In this document: positions 12,286-25,400 of the stretch, one piece after another
Numbering within the stretch: the first letter of the stretch is position 1
Layout: the number at the start of each line of letters is the position of its first letter
From: Liolophura sinensis
Lineage: Eukaryota; Mollusca; Polyplacophora; Chitonida; Chitonidae
Assembly (NCBI RefSeq): GCF_032854445.1
Contig: NC_088307.1
Location: 6,212,017-6,276,016, forward strand
DNA: 64,000 nt
Direction: 5' to 3'
Notes under the pieces: generated by a model
Told to the model about the DNA's origin: nothing
The model's database searches: none
Seen by the model: only the letters and a program-made list of their open reading frames with translations
Made by a program: the position numbers and the translations under genes

Positions 12286-13184
12286 CATACTCTCATTCTC
12301 GAAATGTATTGTTTTAGATAAATTTGCTACATGTTTTGTTGTCCTCTTTGTCGATGGATCTCACTGTCCCAGATGGTTCAAGCGCTTGCTCTTTGCGACC
12401 GTCATGACCTTGACCAGTCCATACTCCTTACAGCGCATGCGCCGTTCGCTACGTGCACTTTTTGAACAACGCCGACGTAACTGGGGTCATGGTGAGGAGG
12501 CAGGAAGTGATGTCAGAAAACGCAAAAATAATACTCCATACACATGCATTCTTTTTAATGTGTAAAGTATATGTAAAGTGAGGCTAAGCCTAAACATGCC
12601 TACATCACACAAACTTCAAGTGTCAAGCGTGTGATGTAGAGCAGTGATGTAAGGCCAACGTACCGAACGGCTCGTGTGCTGTAAGAAGAATTGTTTGAAG
12701 CCAGCTCTCGTTGTTTCGGAGGCGGCTTTAAAGGCAAAGATCACACTAGCATGTCATATGAAAGACCATTAAATATTGATTTATTTTTTTAGAATATTTT
12801 TCTACCTAGTAAAATGCATGTAAAACTTAGGATTCTATACTGTGGCCTTTTCTGACCATATTGGGACTAATGATGTCACGTTCTCTTTTTACCACTTTAC
12901 ACACATAGATTACTAGATTTTATCATTCAAAATGCATCCTTGTTTAGAGCTATAAATGCAGTCCACAAATGGACCTTGAAACGAACTATTTCAGGTTAAA
13001 ATTACTGTGATGTCACCAATACCCTCTGGGGTCCCGAGAGGCCACCACAGAATCCCATGTTTTCGTTGCATTTTAGTCAGTTAGAAACATTCTAAAAAAA
13101 ATAAATCAAACTATTTTCCCAGACAGTGTTTGATGGTCTTTCATCTGACAAATGCTTTATTTTAGTGTTTTCTTTGCCATTAAT
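12286..13184. other. No gene seen
   Basis: Single-copy-looking sequence upstream of the GT54 exon. No ORF with protein character was recognised; it may be intronic if 6,034-6,121 is the first exon of that gene. Confidence 0.4.
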
Positions 13185-13312
13185 TCATGAGGCTTGTCAG
13201 TTATCTCCCGAAGATCGGCGAGTTACACCGGGCATTTCTAGGCCATCTTCCCATAAACCTGGCAGCCGTCATAAAAGAGAAAAATTCTTACACCCGGCGT
13301 TAAACACCAAGC
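13185..13312 (+). mobile_element. SINE family C, 3' portion
   Basis: Contains 'cccataaacctggcagccgt' and 'ggcgttaaacaccaagcaatc', followed by a CAAT repeat tail. A related diverged copy is at 27,610-27,712. Confidence 0.6.
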
Positions 13313-13382
13313 AATCAATCAATCGATCAATCAGTCTGTGTCAGTCTTTTATTCCCGCTGTATTTTGTTCTTGTTGTTTCAG

Positions 13383-14390
13383 TGTTTCTAACCATTGGCA
13401 TTCCGACGATGAAGCGTCCAAACCAGACATATTTGTGGATGTGCCTCGATTCCCTTTTCAGCAACAGCGATGAAACGGACAAAAACGACATGGTCATTGT
13501 AATTTTGTTGTCCGATCCCGACCCGGCTTTTCGTGAGAATGTAACAGCCAATATATCGGCTCGCTACAAACCCCACCTAAACTCGGGCTTGGTACAGGTG
13601 ATCCAGGTCGCACCTAACTATTACCCTGATCTCATGCGCCTGGCGAGAACGTACAGTCAACCATTAATACGGGTACGATGGCGTTCCAAACAGAACATCG
13701 ATTATGCCTTCTTGATGAAATACAGCGTGAATATCTCACGATACTACCTGCAACTCGAGGATGACGTCACTACCGTCCCCGGCTTCTTGCATAAAATCAA
13801 AGCCACCGTGGCACCTGTGGAGAGATTCGCAAGTCTGGCATTTTCCTCTCTAGGTTTTATAGGTAAACTCTTCCACAATAGTGACCTCTACAAACTAGCC
13901 GACCTTACTGACGGTGTTTTACGCGGTACATCCAAATGACATCTTGCTTGACCATTTCAACCACCTGCTTTTGCAAAAGCATCAACGCGTTATGAAACCC
14001 ACCCTTTTCCAGCACCATGGGTATCATTCGTCACTTATAACTCGGTTATCACCGGAAAAGGATCCTTTTTTTGAAGGGGAGCAGCAAGGCTTTCAAAGTT
14101 CGCTAACACAAAAAGAAACGAAAATCAGTCATCGTGAGACAAATCAAAACCTCAGAGACGTTCCAAAGCCCAATGATGGGGAGAAAGGTCAAAGCCCCAA
14201 AGACGTTCCAAAACCCAATGGTGGGAAGAAAGGTCAAATCGCCGAGGACGTTCCAAAACCCAGTGATGGGGAGAAAACTCAAAACCCCAAAGACGTTCCA
14301 AAACCCAATGGTGGGGGGAAAGGTCAAAGCCCCAAAGACGTTTCAAAGCCCAATGGTGGGGAGAAAGGTCAAATTCCAAAGACGTTTTAA
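13383..14390 (+). CDS. GT54 (MGAT4-like) N-acetylglucosaminyltransferase catalytic exon, frameshifted
   Basis: After a clean acceptor (ttgttgtttcag) the exon opens with 'LTIGIPTMKRPNQTYL'. It continues through 'RVRWRSKQNIDYAFLM', 'YYLQLEDDV' (acidic metal-binding EDD) and 'FSSLGFIGKLF', the ordered block signature of family GT54. These enzymes add beta-1,4-GlcNAc branches to N-glycans in the Golgi. Near 13,895-13,915 the frame changes by one base. Conserved-looking sequence resumes in the other frame ('FYAVHPNDILLDHF', then 'KPTLFQHHGYHSSL'), so the break lies inside the family domain. The second frame then runs into a Pro-Lys-rich 15-residue repeat and stops at 14,388-14,390. The entry spans both frames. 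It is either a recent pseudogene or a one-base assembly error. The upstream stem exons are not identified. Confidence 0.72.
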
Positions 14391-14530
14391 AACCCAATGG
14401 TGGAGCGAAAGGTCAAAGTCCCAAAGACATTTTAAAACCCAATGGTGGGGAGAAAGGTCAAAGCCCAAAAGACGTTCCAAACCCCAATGGTGGGGAGAAA
14501 GGTCAAAGCCCCAAAGACGTTCCATTTTGA
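14150..14530 (+). repeat. 45-bp tandem repeat at the 3' end of the GT54 reading frame
   Basis: About eight copies of a 45-bp (15-codon) unit, reading like 'PKPNGGEKGQSPKDV' in the gene frame. Units 1-5 are spaced 45 bp apart. Two later units are 44 bp, which throws the frame and ends the ORF. The array continues about 140 bp past the stop. Confidence 0.85.
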
Positions 14531-15614
14531 GTGTTCGATTTAGTGGAGGGAAGGAGGTGCGGGACGTATGACGGGAGCAGGAAGGGGGGGGGGGGATGGG
14601 ATTTAAGCCGTCTTTAATGCAGACCTAGAATCAAACACATTGTAGCAAAATGATGTAAATTTCATTGTGGACTGATTGGTGGATATAACTACCGTATTTT
14701 GGTAGTGATCATATTTATACTTGGTAGAGCGATAACAAATGTAACCCTTTTTTATTGAACTAAGACGACACCTGATCATTTTTGCTTGTGACGGATAGAG
14801 CAGACAGAGTTGTTGTGTATTTATTTACTTTCATTCCATTTGTACATTTATTCCTGTCAAAAGTCATGAACGAAACACAAAGTTTCCCAGACCATATGGA
14901 ATTTTGTCCACTTTATGAATCTGGGTGTTGTAAGAGACAATTGTTACATATATGCCTATCACTCGTCGACTATAATGGATGATCCTGGTCAATAATATGC
15001 CAGACAAATTTCCAAACCAACATCCAACACAACATACTACCAAAGAACATACCATCATGAGAAGCAGTAAAAAGTTTTCATTGATGCCGGGAATACATAA
15101 AATAATATTTTAGGAATATTAATAATTACTAATATTAAGTTTATATATCCACAAGACGTTCCGCCAGTTGAGATTCCTAACCACATCAATTGTAGAAATT
15201 TGCCAAAACACGCAGCAGCAGCTGGCGAATAGTCTGCCCTCAGCCGAACGGTGAGAGTTGGGATCGAACACATGACCTCATGGGGCAGGGCGTGATTGTC
15301 GCTGTTAGCGTTCGGGGTCAGCACGTCCCAATGCATGTATATAAACAGCTGTGTATACATATACTATCACGTGATAGCAATTACACCCCCTCCCCCACCT
15401 CCTACAGAGAGCTAGCGTATACTCAGGCTTAATCTTATCCATAACTAGGAAGTGACTTTTGGCAATTACGTCCTTTTTTCGACAAAATTATAGCTGTTTT
15501 TGTGCTGCTGTGCACTTTGACGTACATGTAGCTATTGTTCACAAGGCAGACACAAGTAGAGTATATGCATTTATATAGCTCAAGCTAGTTTCCTATCAAT
15601 TCGTACGTGGGAAT
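14531..15614. other. No gene seen
   Basis: Holds a poly-G run near 14,586 and AT-rich sequence. The minus-strand ORF at 15,055-15,360 has no recognisable motif. Confidence 0.5.
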
Positions 15615-15770
15615 GCCTTTCAGCAACCTGCAAATGGTTTCTCCTCGGCTCTGCCTAGTTTCCTCCTTCTGTTATGCTGTCCGCGGACATACAAATGGAA
15701 ATATTCTTGAGTATGGCATAAAAATTTACCCAAACTTAAATAAATAAATAAATAAATAAATAAATCAGTA
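15615..15770 (+). mobile_element. SINE family A, 5'-truncated, with AAAT tail
   Basis: Plus-strand body from 'cagcaacctgcaaatgg' to 'gaaatattcttgagtatggc', followed by six AAAT units. This shows the 3' tail of the family clearly. Confidence 0.8.
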
Positions 15771-16149
15771 CATATATTGTCAAAACAATTGTTTTGTTTG
15801 CTCTCCTTTATCAAAATCATGGTTTCATTTTATTCCGATGCATATGTTAGTGAGAGAAACAAAAAGCAAGAAAATTGTATATATTTTCTTCTTTATTTAA
15901 AAAACAATGATGATCATATTTCAGCCTGTTTTCTTCTTTTTGGCCTTCATCTTCAAAGTGACGACAAAAGCACCTGGACAAGAAAAAGTTAACAGAAATA
16001 ATTTGCTATCAATAGATACATACAGCTCACTCAACAAGTCTTGTCAATGTTGTAACATTTATATACTCCCATGTCCCCACATCCACTTTTTTTTTTCATT
16101 TTTATCATACAAGAACATGAGATCTAAAAAATGTCAAAACAGGAAGCAG

Positions 16150-16385
16150 TTTTTATTTATTTATTTATTTATTTGATTGATGTTTTTTCACACCCAGCAT
16201 TATGCTGGGAGGAAACCAGGCAGAACCAGGGGAAACTCATGACCATCTGCAGGTTGCTGTCAGACTTTCTCACAAATGAAGCCAACATGAGCTGGATTTG
16301 AACTCACAGGGACTGCATTGGTAGGAGGCTTCTGGGTCATTACCCTGTGCTGGTGTGCTAACCTCCTATGCCATGGAGGCCCCCG
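16150..16385 (-). mobile_element. tRNA-derived SINE (family A)
   Basis: Minus-orientation copy: AAAT tail (as TTTA repeats) at 16,152-16,175, body with 'cagcattatgctgggagg', and tRNA-like head ending 'ccatggaggcccc'. Confidence 0.8.
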
Positions 16386-16539
16386 AAGCAGTTTTGATGC
16401 GTGAAGAGCTATACAGAACCACTGTTTTATGGATAACACTGAAACTTCATTAACTAAGACTCCATGCCTCTGGGCGTCATTAAAGGATGAATGAGTCCAC
16501 AATGAGAAAGCATGAATTCCCAAAACAATGTTTAACATT

Positions 16540-16790
16540 AACCAACAAAGAACTAAGAAATCATATAAACTACTGAATTTACTGGATGGGAATCACACAA
16601 AGAGAAGCAGTCAACAGATTTTCACTGATGTTGGAAAGACGCATGGAATGTTCCAGGAGAATGAATGAAATCAAGATCCAAAATGTGAACCATGCCAGAA
16701 TACGGAATTGTTGATAATCTTAATATATATCTCAGTTGAGCTTTGACTGCAACTATTCTTATATCCAACATGGCGATCTAGGCTGACAAT
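16540..16790. repeat. Dispersed repeat, copy 2
   Basis: Partner of 1,600-1,840 (same order of shared blocks, several indels). It is unclassified. Confidence 0.6.
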
Positions 16791-17299
16791 GATCATGATT
16801 ATAGCATGACCAAGCAAGTACGACTAATCTATCATCCAAGAAGGTAGAGGGGTACAAGGTGAGTTAAATTCAGCAAAATCTACCCCGAGGGATCAAAATC
16901 ATGATATACAATCATGATACCAATGGTCATGAATCCAATCTCAAAACCACATCTATTACATTCATCTCAGATGACGACAGGGTGCATTTGCCAAAACTAT
17001 CAAATCATGGTTAAAAACTCACCTATGCAAACAAGGGCAATAACTCCTGCTATCAACGGCAAACTGAGTGCATATGTTCTTGGCAGGAAAAATCTGTGAA
17101 TGTCTTGATTCTCATCAACAAAAGGCTGGAAGACAAATAACAAATATGAAATTTTAAAAATAAATAACACAGGAAGAAATAATTCCTTCTAATTGAGCAT
17201 ATAAATCAATCATTATTTGTCTTCAACACATAGCTTTTGTGCTCATTTATAACAAACTAATACACAAATGACAATACTCAAAAAAATGCATGAAGGAAT

Positions 17300-17563
17300 G
17301 AATGGATTTATTTGATTGGTTTTTTACGCCGCACTCAAGAATATTTCACTTATACGACGGCAGCCAGCATTATGGTGGGAGGAAACCGGGCAGAGCCCGG
17401 GGGAAACCCACAACCATCCGCAGGTTGCTGACACACTTTCACACTTACAGTTGGAGAGGAAGACAGCATGAGCTGGACTTGAACTCACAGCGACCCCATT
17501 GGTGAGAGGCTTCTGGGTCATTACGCTGCACTAGTGTGCTAACCAACTGACCCACAGCGGCCC
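17300..17563 (-). mobile_element. tRNA-derived SINE (family A), best-preserved copy
   Basis: Complete from tail ('gattggttttttacgccgc') to head ('gtgtgctaaccaactgacccac') in minus orientation. The central 'gggcagagcccggg' palindrome is intact. It is a good reference copy for the family. Confidence 0.85.
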
Positions 17564-18059
17564 CTTGAATGAATGGATGATTATGGCTAAACACAATTTT
17601 AGCAATATTGACGTCCCATTGTGATGAGAACAATCTTAAAAACAAAGAAAAAATGTTAACATTATACCCCATCTGAAAGATCTGGCTTTGCCCTTTACAA
17701 ATCTATAGTGGTATGTAGGTGTATGCAATACAATTTTTCTAATATCACTTGAATAATGAAAAAAAGGGTTTACGCTCGCATGTTGGACTGGAGGCAGCAA
17801 TATTTGGTGTATTTCAAGTTTATTATAGTCGACTATAAATTAATAGATATCCAGGCAAAGTTACATGTGTGTCAGTAGTTGTTGAATTAATTGGCTACTT
17901 CCATATATGGTCAGGTTGTTGCCTGATATAAAAATGGCCCCTCACTAGAGACTGATCCAAACAGGCTTTTTTATGGGGTACCAAATTATGTTGATTGTTG
18001 TAAGAAAATCACAGAAAATTATCTCAATTATATTTAACAAGAGAAAAGTCAGACACTTC

Positions 18060-18312
18060 ATATTTATATTTATTTATTTGATTGGTGTTTTACGCCGTAC
18101 TCAAGAATATTTCACTTATGCAACGGCGGCCAGCATTATGGTGGGAGGAAACCGGGCAGAGCCCGGGCGAAACCCACGACCATCCGCAGGTTACTGGCAG
18201 ACCTTCTCACTTACGGTCGGAGAGGAAGCCAGCATGAGCTTGACTTGAATTCACAGTGACTTCTGGGTCATAACGCAGCGCTAGCGCGCTAACCAACTGA
18301 GCCACAGAGGCC
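18060..18312 (-). mobile_element. tRNA-derived SINE (family A)
   Basis: Minus-orientation copy with an intact tail, body and head ('agcgcgctaaccaactgagc'). Its outer edge is expanded into the tandem array that follows. Confidence 0.85.
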
Positions 18313-18462
18313 CCCTGTGAGCCACGGAGGCCCCCCTGTGAGTCACGGAGGCCCCCTGTGAGCCATGGAGGCCCCCTGTGAGCCACGGAGGCCCCCTGTG
18401 AGCCACAAGGCCCCCTGTGAGCCACGGAGGCCCCCTGTGAGCCACGGAGGCCCCCTGTCAGA
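18300..18462. repeat. 20-bp tandem array grown from the SINE 5' edge
   Basis: About eight copies of 'gagccacggaggccccctgt'. The unit is the first ~15 bp of the adjacent SINE plus about 5 bp of flank, repeated outward. Confidence 0.9.
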
Positions 18463-18511
18463 CAGTTCAAATGAAATATTATTATAAATGCATGTGGAAT
18501 ATTAGACAACC

Positions 18512-18672
18512 GATATATTTATTTATTTATTTGATTGGTGTTTTATACCATACTCAAGAATATTTCACTTATATGACTGCGGCCAGCATTATTATGGGAG
18601 GAAACCTTTCAGAACCAGAGGTAAACCCACGACCATCCATAGGATGCTGGAAGACCCTCCCACACATGGCCA
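18512..18672 (-). mobile_element. SINE family A, head missing
   Basis: Minus-orientation tail and body ('gattggtgttttataccata' to 'gaccatccataggatgctgg'). It lacks the tRNA-like head. Confidence 0.75.
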
Positions 18673-19094
18673 TCACATAATGTATATTTTTGTTTGAAAC
18701 ACCTTACCAGTATAATGACCCACAGAGTGTAGTAAGTGAAGATCAGTCCAGCAAAGGTTACTAGACCATACCCAACAACCTGGTCTCCGCAAACCTGCCA
18801 AACACAGAACATTACACAGTTTTCAAATGCCAATCCACGGGCAAAGTTATATATGTGCATTTACTGGAGAATGCTTTATTTAATTTTTCTCAATGAGGTT
18901 CTTCATCATCTTCAAGAACATTTTACTTTTATGGCGGCAGGCAGACAGGTTATCATGCTTGGAAATCAACACCTTTTGCCAGCTAATGAGAAACAATACG
19001 GAGGCTTGGCCTAAAGACCAAGACAGGCATAGTGCCATCTGGATGCTCTATAAGGGAAGGAAACTCAGTAGGCTATACCATCATTGTTTCTCAA

Positions 19095-19345
19095 TGACAT
19101 AATTTTATTTATTTATTATTTTGGTATTTTACACTGTGCTCAAGAATATGTCACTTATATGACGGTGGCCTGCAGAAACCTATGGGAGGAAACGGGCAGA
19201 GTCCAGAGGAACCACCCACAATCCGCAGGTTACTGGCAAACCTTCCTATGTACGGACGGAGAGGAAAACAACAGGAGTTAGACTTGAATTCATAGCAACT
19301 GCATGTGAGAGGCTCCTATGTCACTGTACTGTGCTGACATCAATA
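19095..19345 (-). mobile_element. SINE family A, diverged
   Basis: Minus-orientation copy with a degraded body ('tattttacactgtgctcaag' and 'ggagaggaaaacaacaggag'). A still older fragment lies at about 18,880-19,010. Confidence 0.65.
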
Positions 19346-20089
19346 GCATAATGATACCAGAGTCCTTAGTGAGGGTCCCTAGTGTGCTCCTAAATGAGGA
19401 TTCTGAGTTAGAGTTACAAGTAAGGGTCCCTAGAGAGGGTCCCAAGTGAGCAATCAACCAGTGAACAATTTATATTAGTCTGGTTAGTCTGAGATTACCC
19501 TGGCATTACTGCAAAATTTTCTTTGGCCATGGATGACCCCAAACCAAAGTCAGAGCCTGCTCCATTTAATAGCCTGATGTATATAGTTGCCATTGCAGTG
19601 TATCACAGTGTTTGTGACAAAAATTATCTGTCAAATAAATCTACACAGCCTTAAGTTTGCAGACTCTTATGTTCTTTATCTTTTTTTTTTTGTCTGTCGA
19701 TTTATCTTAAGCACAACGTCGATCCTTGGTGAGGCTCACAGGGAATAGCTGTACTGACAGCGACATATTTGATAAGGGCAGGTCACTACATTAGGTTTTA
19801 ACATTGGTTTTGGGCCTTCTTTGGCCAAACCAAATTTTGCCAAACCAAGACGTCTCAGACTATAGCTTGGTTTACATTAAAATTAATGCAAGATATGATG
19901 GATGGATCCCACACAACTGCTGTCCAACCAACAAACTTCTCATGAGAATGGCATTTTTCATGTCCTGTTTGGTGAAAGCAAAATGGGATCCAAATGGATC
20001 GAAGTCCGAAGTGGGGAATATTACATTATTTTAGCCATGCTGAACATCAAACCCGGCTTGGGTCATATAAAGATTTTAAAAATAGTACT
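19346..20089. other. No gene seen
   Basis: No ORF with protein character. A short imperfect 'gggtccctagtgaggg'-type duplication lies at 19,370-19,445. Confidence 0.4.
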
Positions 20090-20355
20090 TGCATGTTGTC
20101 TCGCTTGGCGCTTAGCACTGAGAGGTTAGAGCAAGGAAACAGGACTGGTCGACCTGGTATCAGTATAATGTGAATGAGTGGAGCGTCATGCCTGGTGTAT
20201 TTGGCATGTTACTTCAGGGGCGGCAGCACTTTAGCGGCGTAGACTCGCCCTACCACAAGAAGACATACACATAATGACTTCTCGTCGTCATATATGACTG
20301 AAAAAATGTTAAGTACGATGTAAAACCCCAAGCATACATACATACATACATACAT
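20090..20355 (+). mobile_element. SINE family B, 5'-truncated
   Basis: Plus-strand copy: 'gcgcttagcactgagaggtt', then 'ctggtatcagtataatg', ending with 'cgtcatatatgactgaaaaa' and a CATA repeat tail. It aligns with 34,970-35,217. Confidence 0.75.
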
Positions 20356-22408
20356 GCATACAAACGACTCAAGCTTGCACAGAGTATGGCAAATAGATCA
20401 TGAACAAGTGTATTTAGACCTGAAAGGTACTACCGTAACTCGGACATAATGAAAATACATGCAAGCGGTTGAAGCGTGAAGAGTGTAGGCCTACGTAAAG
20501 ATTGCATTCATTGTATTATGATATCCGATTCAAATCAAAAGATTACCAGTACATCAAATGCACAAATGATTTCCAATTCCTGTATCTTCATCTCATTAAA
20601 ATTATAAAAGCTAGTCTCTTACCATGTTCATCTACAAACCTACGAGGAGATGGGCTGGGAGAGGCTGCAATTTTTTGTTGACCACTCCACGTCAACAGCC
20701 AAATAGGCTTTAACACCGGTGATTCTATTGGCTAGTGTATTTAGAACGACCAATAGGAATGCTTGTTTCACTTCTGGCAGGCAATAACACAACCCACGTG
20801 TGACACAGAAAACTTTTGTAATTTGTAAAATCTATAGAAGTGTAACTTGCAATTTATTTATTACACACACGACAGCAGAGGTTAAGCTGTTAGGGGCGAT
20901 ACATCTGCTCCCTGTGACCATTGTAATTGCCACAAAGCGGTTGTAGTAACGCGGAGAGGTAGAAATCGGATGTTGTTTCGAATGGACAACAACAACAACA
21001 GCTGAACAACCTGTAGCACCACACCATCAAAGCCAAGGGTACTTTGAGTCCAGAGGAACGGTGAAAATCTCGTTTATGTTTTAGATGGCAACTTCCAGAG
21101 ATCAGTGCGGTAAATTATAGGAGCAAATTTACTAGTTTGTGACTAAAGACCATGTGTCATCTTTTCATACAACTTGAACCATGAAAAGAGAAGAAAAGTT
21201 AAACTTGTCAGAAGTGATATTCATAGTAGCTTATCCAGTCTACCTGGTCTAGCCCACCAGCATCTGAGGCCAGGTGCCAAAGGCTCTACCTGTACCCGAC
21301 CACGTGGTCTTTTCTTTTTTTGATGCTGGTTATGTCAGGAGGCCAGTGCACCGAAAAAGAGGAGATAGTTGACAAAGTTTATCACAAATTTATGGTTACA
21401 GAATGTGATCTGAAGCGAAATGTACTGTTAGTTACACGGGAAGTACACTATTCTACATATACACAATACTGGTTTTTAATTTTCACCAGGTTTTTGTCAC
21501 AAATGTACAACCTATTCATAGGGTTGAAGTTATGTTATAGCTGCTCTGAGCCAGTCTTCAGCACGCTCTTTTGGTGACGTGACGACAGTACTGGAGGTGA
21601 AAACAAAGTGAACTTAACCCAGGCGAGATGGGCCTTTTAGCATTTTCGCATGAATAATGAAAAATATAGCTTTTAGATAAGAATTTTTCTGGAGAAGTAA
21701 GGTGATCAACATGTGCCTAACCTTCAAGGATGATAGTTTCATTGGCCTTTAGTGCTTTAAACTTCAGAAATCGACAAAAATCAGCATTTCAGCCATTTTG
21801 CTCCATGTTAAGGGCGGATGTTGAAAGATACATGTATGAATTGGATCTCATTTGAGCTGTTTATGAGAATTCTAATATGCAGATGATATTGATTGACTTA
21901 GGCACCATAGTCAAGAATGTTTCACTAATGCAGTGGCAGTAAGTTTTTGGATGAATAAAGAAACTGCATGGAGTTAGTCACCAGTGTAAAACCCCCAATC
22001 ATTGACAACTCACTGATGGTCTTTTCCACATGTCTGCACGTCTGGCTAACATAATACTGCACAATTTGTCTCATGAGCTGTTGACAGCTTATTATTTCCG
22101 AGGACCCCAAGCATGATAGTGTCAGAGCAGTGTAATCTAAAAGTCCCTGTGCAAACCATGCAAATAGAGACAGGTGCTCTAAATTAAGATTAAAGTGTTA
22201 TTTTGGTCTCATGATAGAGAGGATGTTTGTGATATCAGGTTCAGTAGATCTGCCAAAGATGTTATGTTTTTTGCTGGGATTTTTTCACCTGTGAGATCCA
22301 TGACTACTTGCATGTACCAGGTATGCCTCTTTTCAGCATAGGCAATGAGGTGAGAACTTCAACTTACCAGAATGTTTCTACACCTGCCAAATTATTGTTA
22401 TTTTGTAG
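20356..22408. other. Upstream region of the EXD3-like gene
   Basis: No convincing coding sequence. The first coding exon is preceded by an acceptor (ttattttgtag at 22,398-22,408), so at least one untranslated exon must lie here or further left. The stretch around 20,830-21,060 is a candidate promoter/5'UTR because it is less repeat-like, but no TATA or initiator was confirmed. Confidence 0.4.
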
Positions 22409-22413
22409 GAGTG

Positions 22414-25400
22414 ATGGACGATTATTTTGATAATGACTACTCTGATGAGGACTTTGAGATCTCCGGCCCTTGCCCTATGACTTCTAATTCCAATCCAGAG
22501 ACCATGAAGGTACCATTGAACAGCATCAAGGACAAAACCATGCATGAAGTGTCTGAGAGCTGGCTACAATCTCTGCAGGATCATCCATTGGTAGAGGATG
22601 ATGCACAAGTATTAAAACACCTGTTAGATAAGTTGCAGGCACTTTGGGGAAATGAGAAAACTCGCAAAACTGAATTCTCCAGAAAGCTATGTAATTTCCT
22701 GTTGTCTGCGGTTAATCCATTTTCCGCAACCTTATTTTTAATAGATAGCTGTAAGGACTTCAAAACTGGGAAGACAACTACAACAGCCTTTGGAGTTCTA
22801 AAAGAGTTTGAAAAATGGCTGCAAACACAAGGGTCCAAGCTGGAGAGGTTTGAGACTCTTGATCAGGCCACAAGGAAGTATGCGTTTCATTTAGCCACAA
22901 AATACCACACCAATTTCCTTGAGCTGTTTGTGAAGGCATTTGACCTGAGGCATGCAGGCAATGAGTATTGTCTGCCAAGAATCCAGGAATTAATTGACAA
23001 CCAGAAGTACAAGGAGGTAAGGTTTGTGTTCAGTTGTTGACTAAAACTGATAGTGATATTCTACCTAATTTATTTCCATTAGTTGGAAAGATTTTACTCT
23101 TTCATGTGGACTTCTGTTTCTTTGTTTGCAACATTTCATCAGTGAATGTGGTCATTAATTTGTTCAGCAGGAAAGCTGGTTGAAACGTGAAGTATGGTAC
23201 TATGCATAGATAACATGTTGTCGTATGTCATTATGCGACAATTAATAAAGTCACATTTTTTGAAACATATCCATCTATATGAGAGAGAGTTAAGCATAAA
23301 GACAGCCATGTCTCAGTTTGTCATCATAAGGACATCATATTGCCCAAATTTTGTGTCCTGTATACTTAGCAAAGGTTGGCTGTTTTCTGTTTTGCTTATG
23401 TTCATGTATTTATTCATTAGAATAGTGTTTTATACCTGATTTAAGAATCTTTTACTTATATGACGCGGCTAGCACTATGGTGCAAGGGGAAACCCATGAC
23501 CATCCTCAGGTTGCTGTCAGACCTTCTCACGTACGATCGAAGAGGAAACCGGCATGAGCTGGACTCACAGGAATAGCATCGTTAAGAGGCTTCTGGGTGA
23601 TTGTGCTGCACTAAACACACTAAACTCTAGGCCACAGAGGCCCTGTATACATGTAATTTAACTTAACTCGTTGGTCAATTTTGTGACTTGTCATATTTAG
23701 TTTTAGAACTGTTGCCAGCTGACAAATCAAATCAGTAAATGTATGGATATGTTTTGTTTGGGATAAGCTTGGGATTGTCATGTTCTGTTTTAGGCTGCTG
23801 TGTGTGCCTCAAGGCTAGGACTTCAACACCACTTTACACTACGTCAGGTAAGACTCTCGCAAACAGATGACTCTTTTCTTCACAAAAGCACACTTCTGTT
23901 TTCCTCTCAAAAACAAGCCTCTCTTTTATTTTCAAGAACACAGTTGCCTTCCCCAACCGTTCAACTTGCCTTCCCCTACCATTCGATTGGCCTTCCCATA
24001 CCATTTGACTGGCCTTCCCTTACCATTCCACTGGCCTTCCCCTACCATTCCATTGGCCTTCCCCTATCATTCCACTGGCCTTTCCTACCATTTGACTGGC
24101 CTTCCCCTACCATTTGACTGGCCTCCCCCTACCATTCAACTGGTCTTCCCCTGCCATTCAACTGGTCTTCCCCTGCCATTTGAGTAGCCTTCCTCTACTA
24201 TTCCACCGGCCTTCCCCTACCATTCAACTGGCCTTCCCCTGCCATTTGACTAGCCTTCCTCTACTGTTCCACTGGCCTTCCTCTACGATTCAACTGGCCT
24301 TCCCCTACCATTCGACTGGCCTTCCCCTCCCATTCGACTGGCCTTCCCCTGCAATTCCACTCTCCTTCTCCTACCATTCCACCGGCCTTCCCCTGCCATT
24401 CAACTGGTTTTCCCCTACCATTTGACTGGCCTTCCCCTACCATTCGACTGGCCTTTCTCTACCATTTGATTAGCCTTCCCCTATCATTCAACTGGCCTTC
24501 CCCTGCCATTTGAGTAGCCTTCCTCTACTATTCGACTGGCCTTCCCCTACCATTCAACTGGCCTTCCCCTACCATTTGACTAGCCTTCCTCTACTATTCC
24601 ACTGGCCTTCCCCTACCATTCGACTGGCCTTCCCCTACCGTTCAATTTGCCTTCCCCTATCATTTAACTGGCCTTCTCCTACCATTCCACTGGCCTTCCC
24701 CTACAATTCCACTGGCCTTTCCTATCATTCCACTCTCCTTCTCCTACCATTCCACCGGCCTTCCCCTGCCATTCAACTGGCCTTCCCCTACCATTTGACT
24801 GGCCTTCCCCTACCATTCAACTGACCTTCCTCTACCATTTGACTAGCCTTCCCCTACCATTCAACTGGCCTTCCCCTGCCATTTGAGTAGCCTTCCTCTA
24901 CTATTTGACTGGCCTTCCCCTACCATTCAACTGGCCTTCCCCTGCCATTTGACTAGCCTTCCTCTACTATTCGACTGGCCTTCCCCTACCATTCGACTGG
25001 CCTTCCCCTACCATTCGACTGGCCTTCCCCTACCGTTCAACTGGCCTTCCCCTACCATTTGACCAGCCTTCCCCTACCATTTGACTAGCCTTCCCCTACC
25101 ATTCCACTGGCCTTCCCCTACCATTCAACTGGCCTTCCCCTACCATTCGACTGGCCTTCCCCTACCATTCGACTGGCCTTCCCCTACCATTCCACTGGCC
25201 TTCCCTAACCATTCCACAAATGCCACAGCATGTAAAGGTCACCATTAAAAATATGTTCATTTTGAGTAATCCATCCAACCTCCAAAAAGAAAAATCCCAA
25301 CTTTTTTTTTTGTTGAGATTTTGATATTTTTTTTTAAAAAAAATCCCTTTCTTCTTTGCTAGCCAGAACAACAACAAAAAAAACCCATCCCATCTGACCT

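Noticed and set aside
23800..24824. Pro/Leu/Phe-rich ORFs of about 105 codons
   Set aside because: They are translations of the 22-bp minisatellite in EXD3 intron 2; only the first 48 bases of the first one belong to a real exon.
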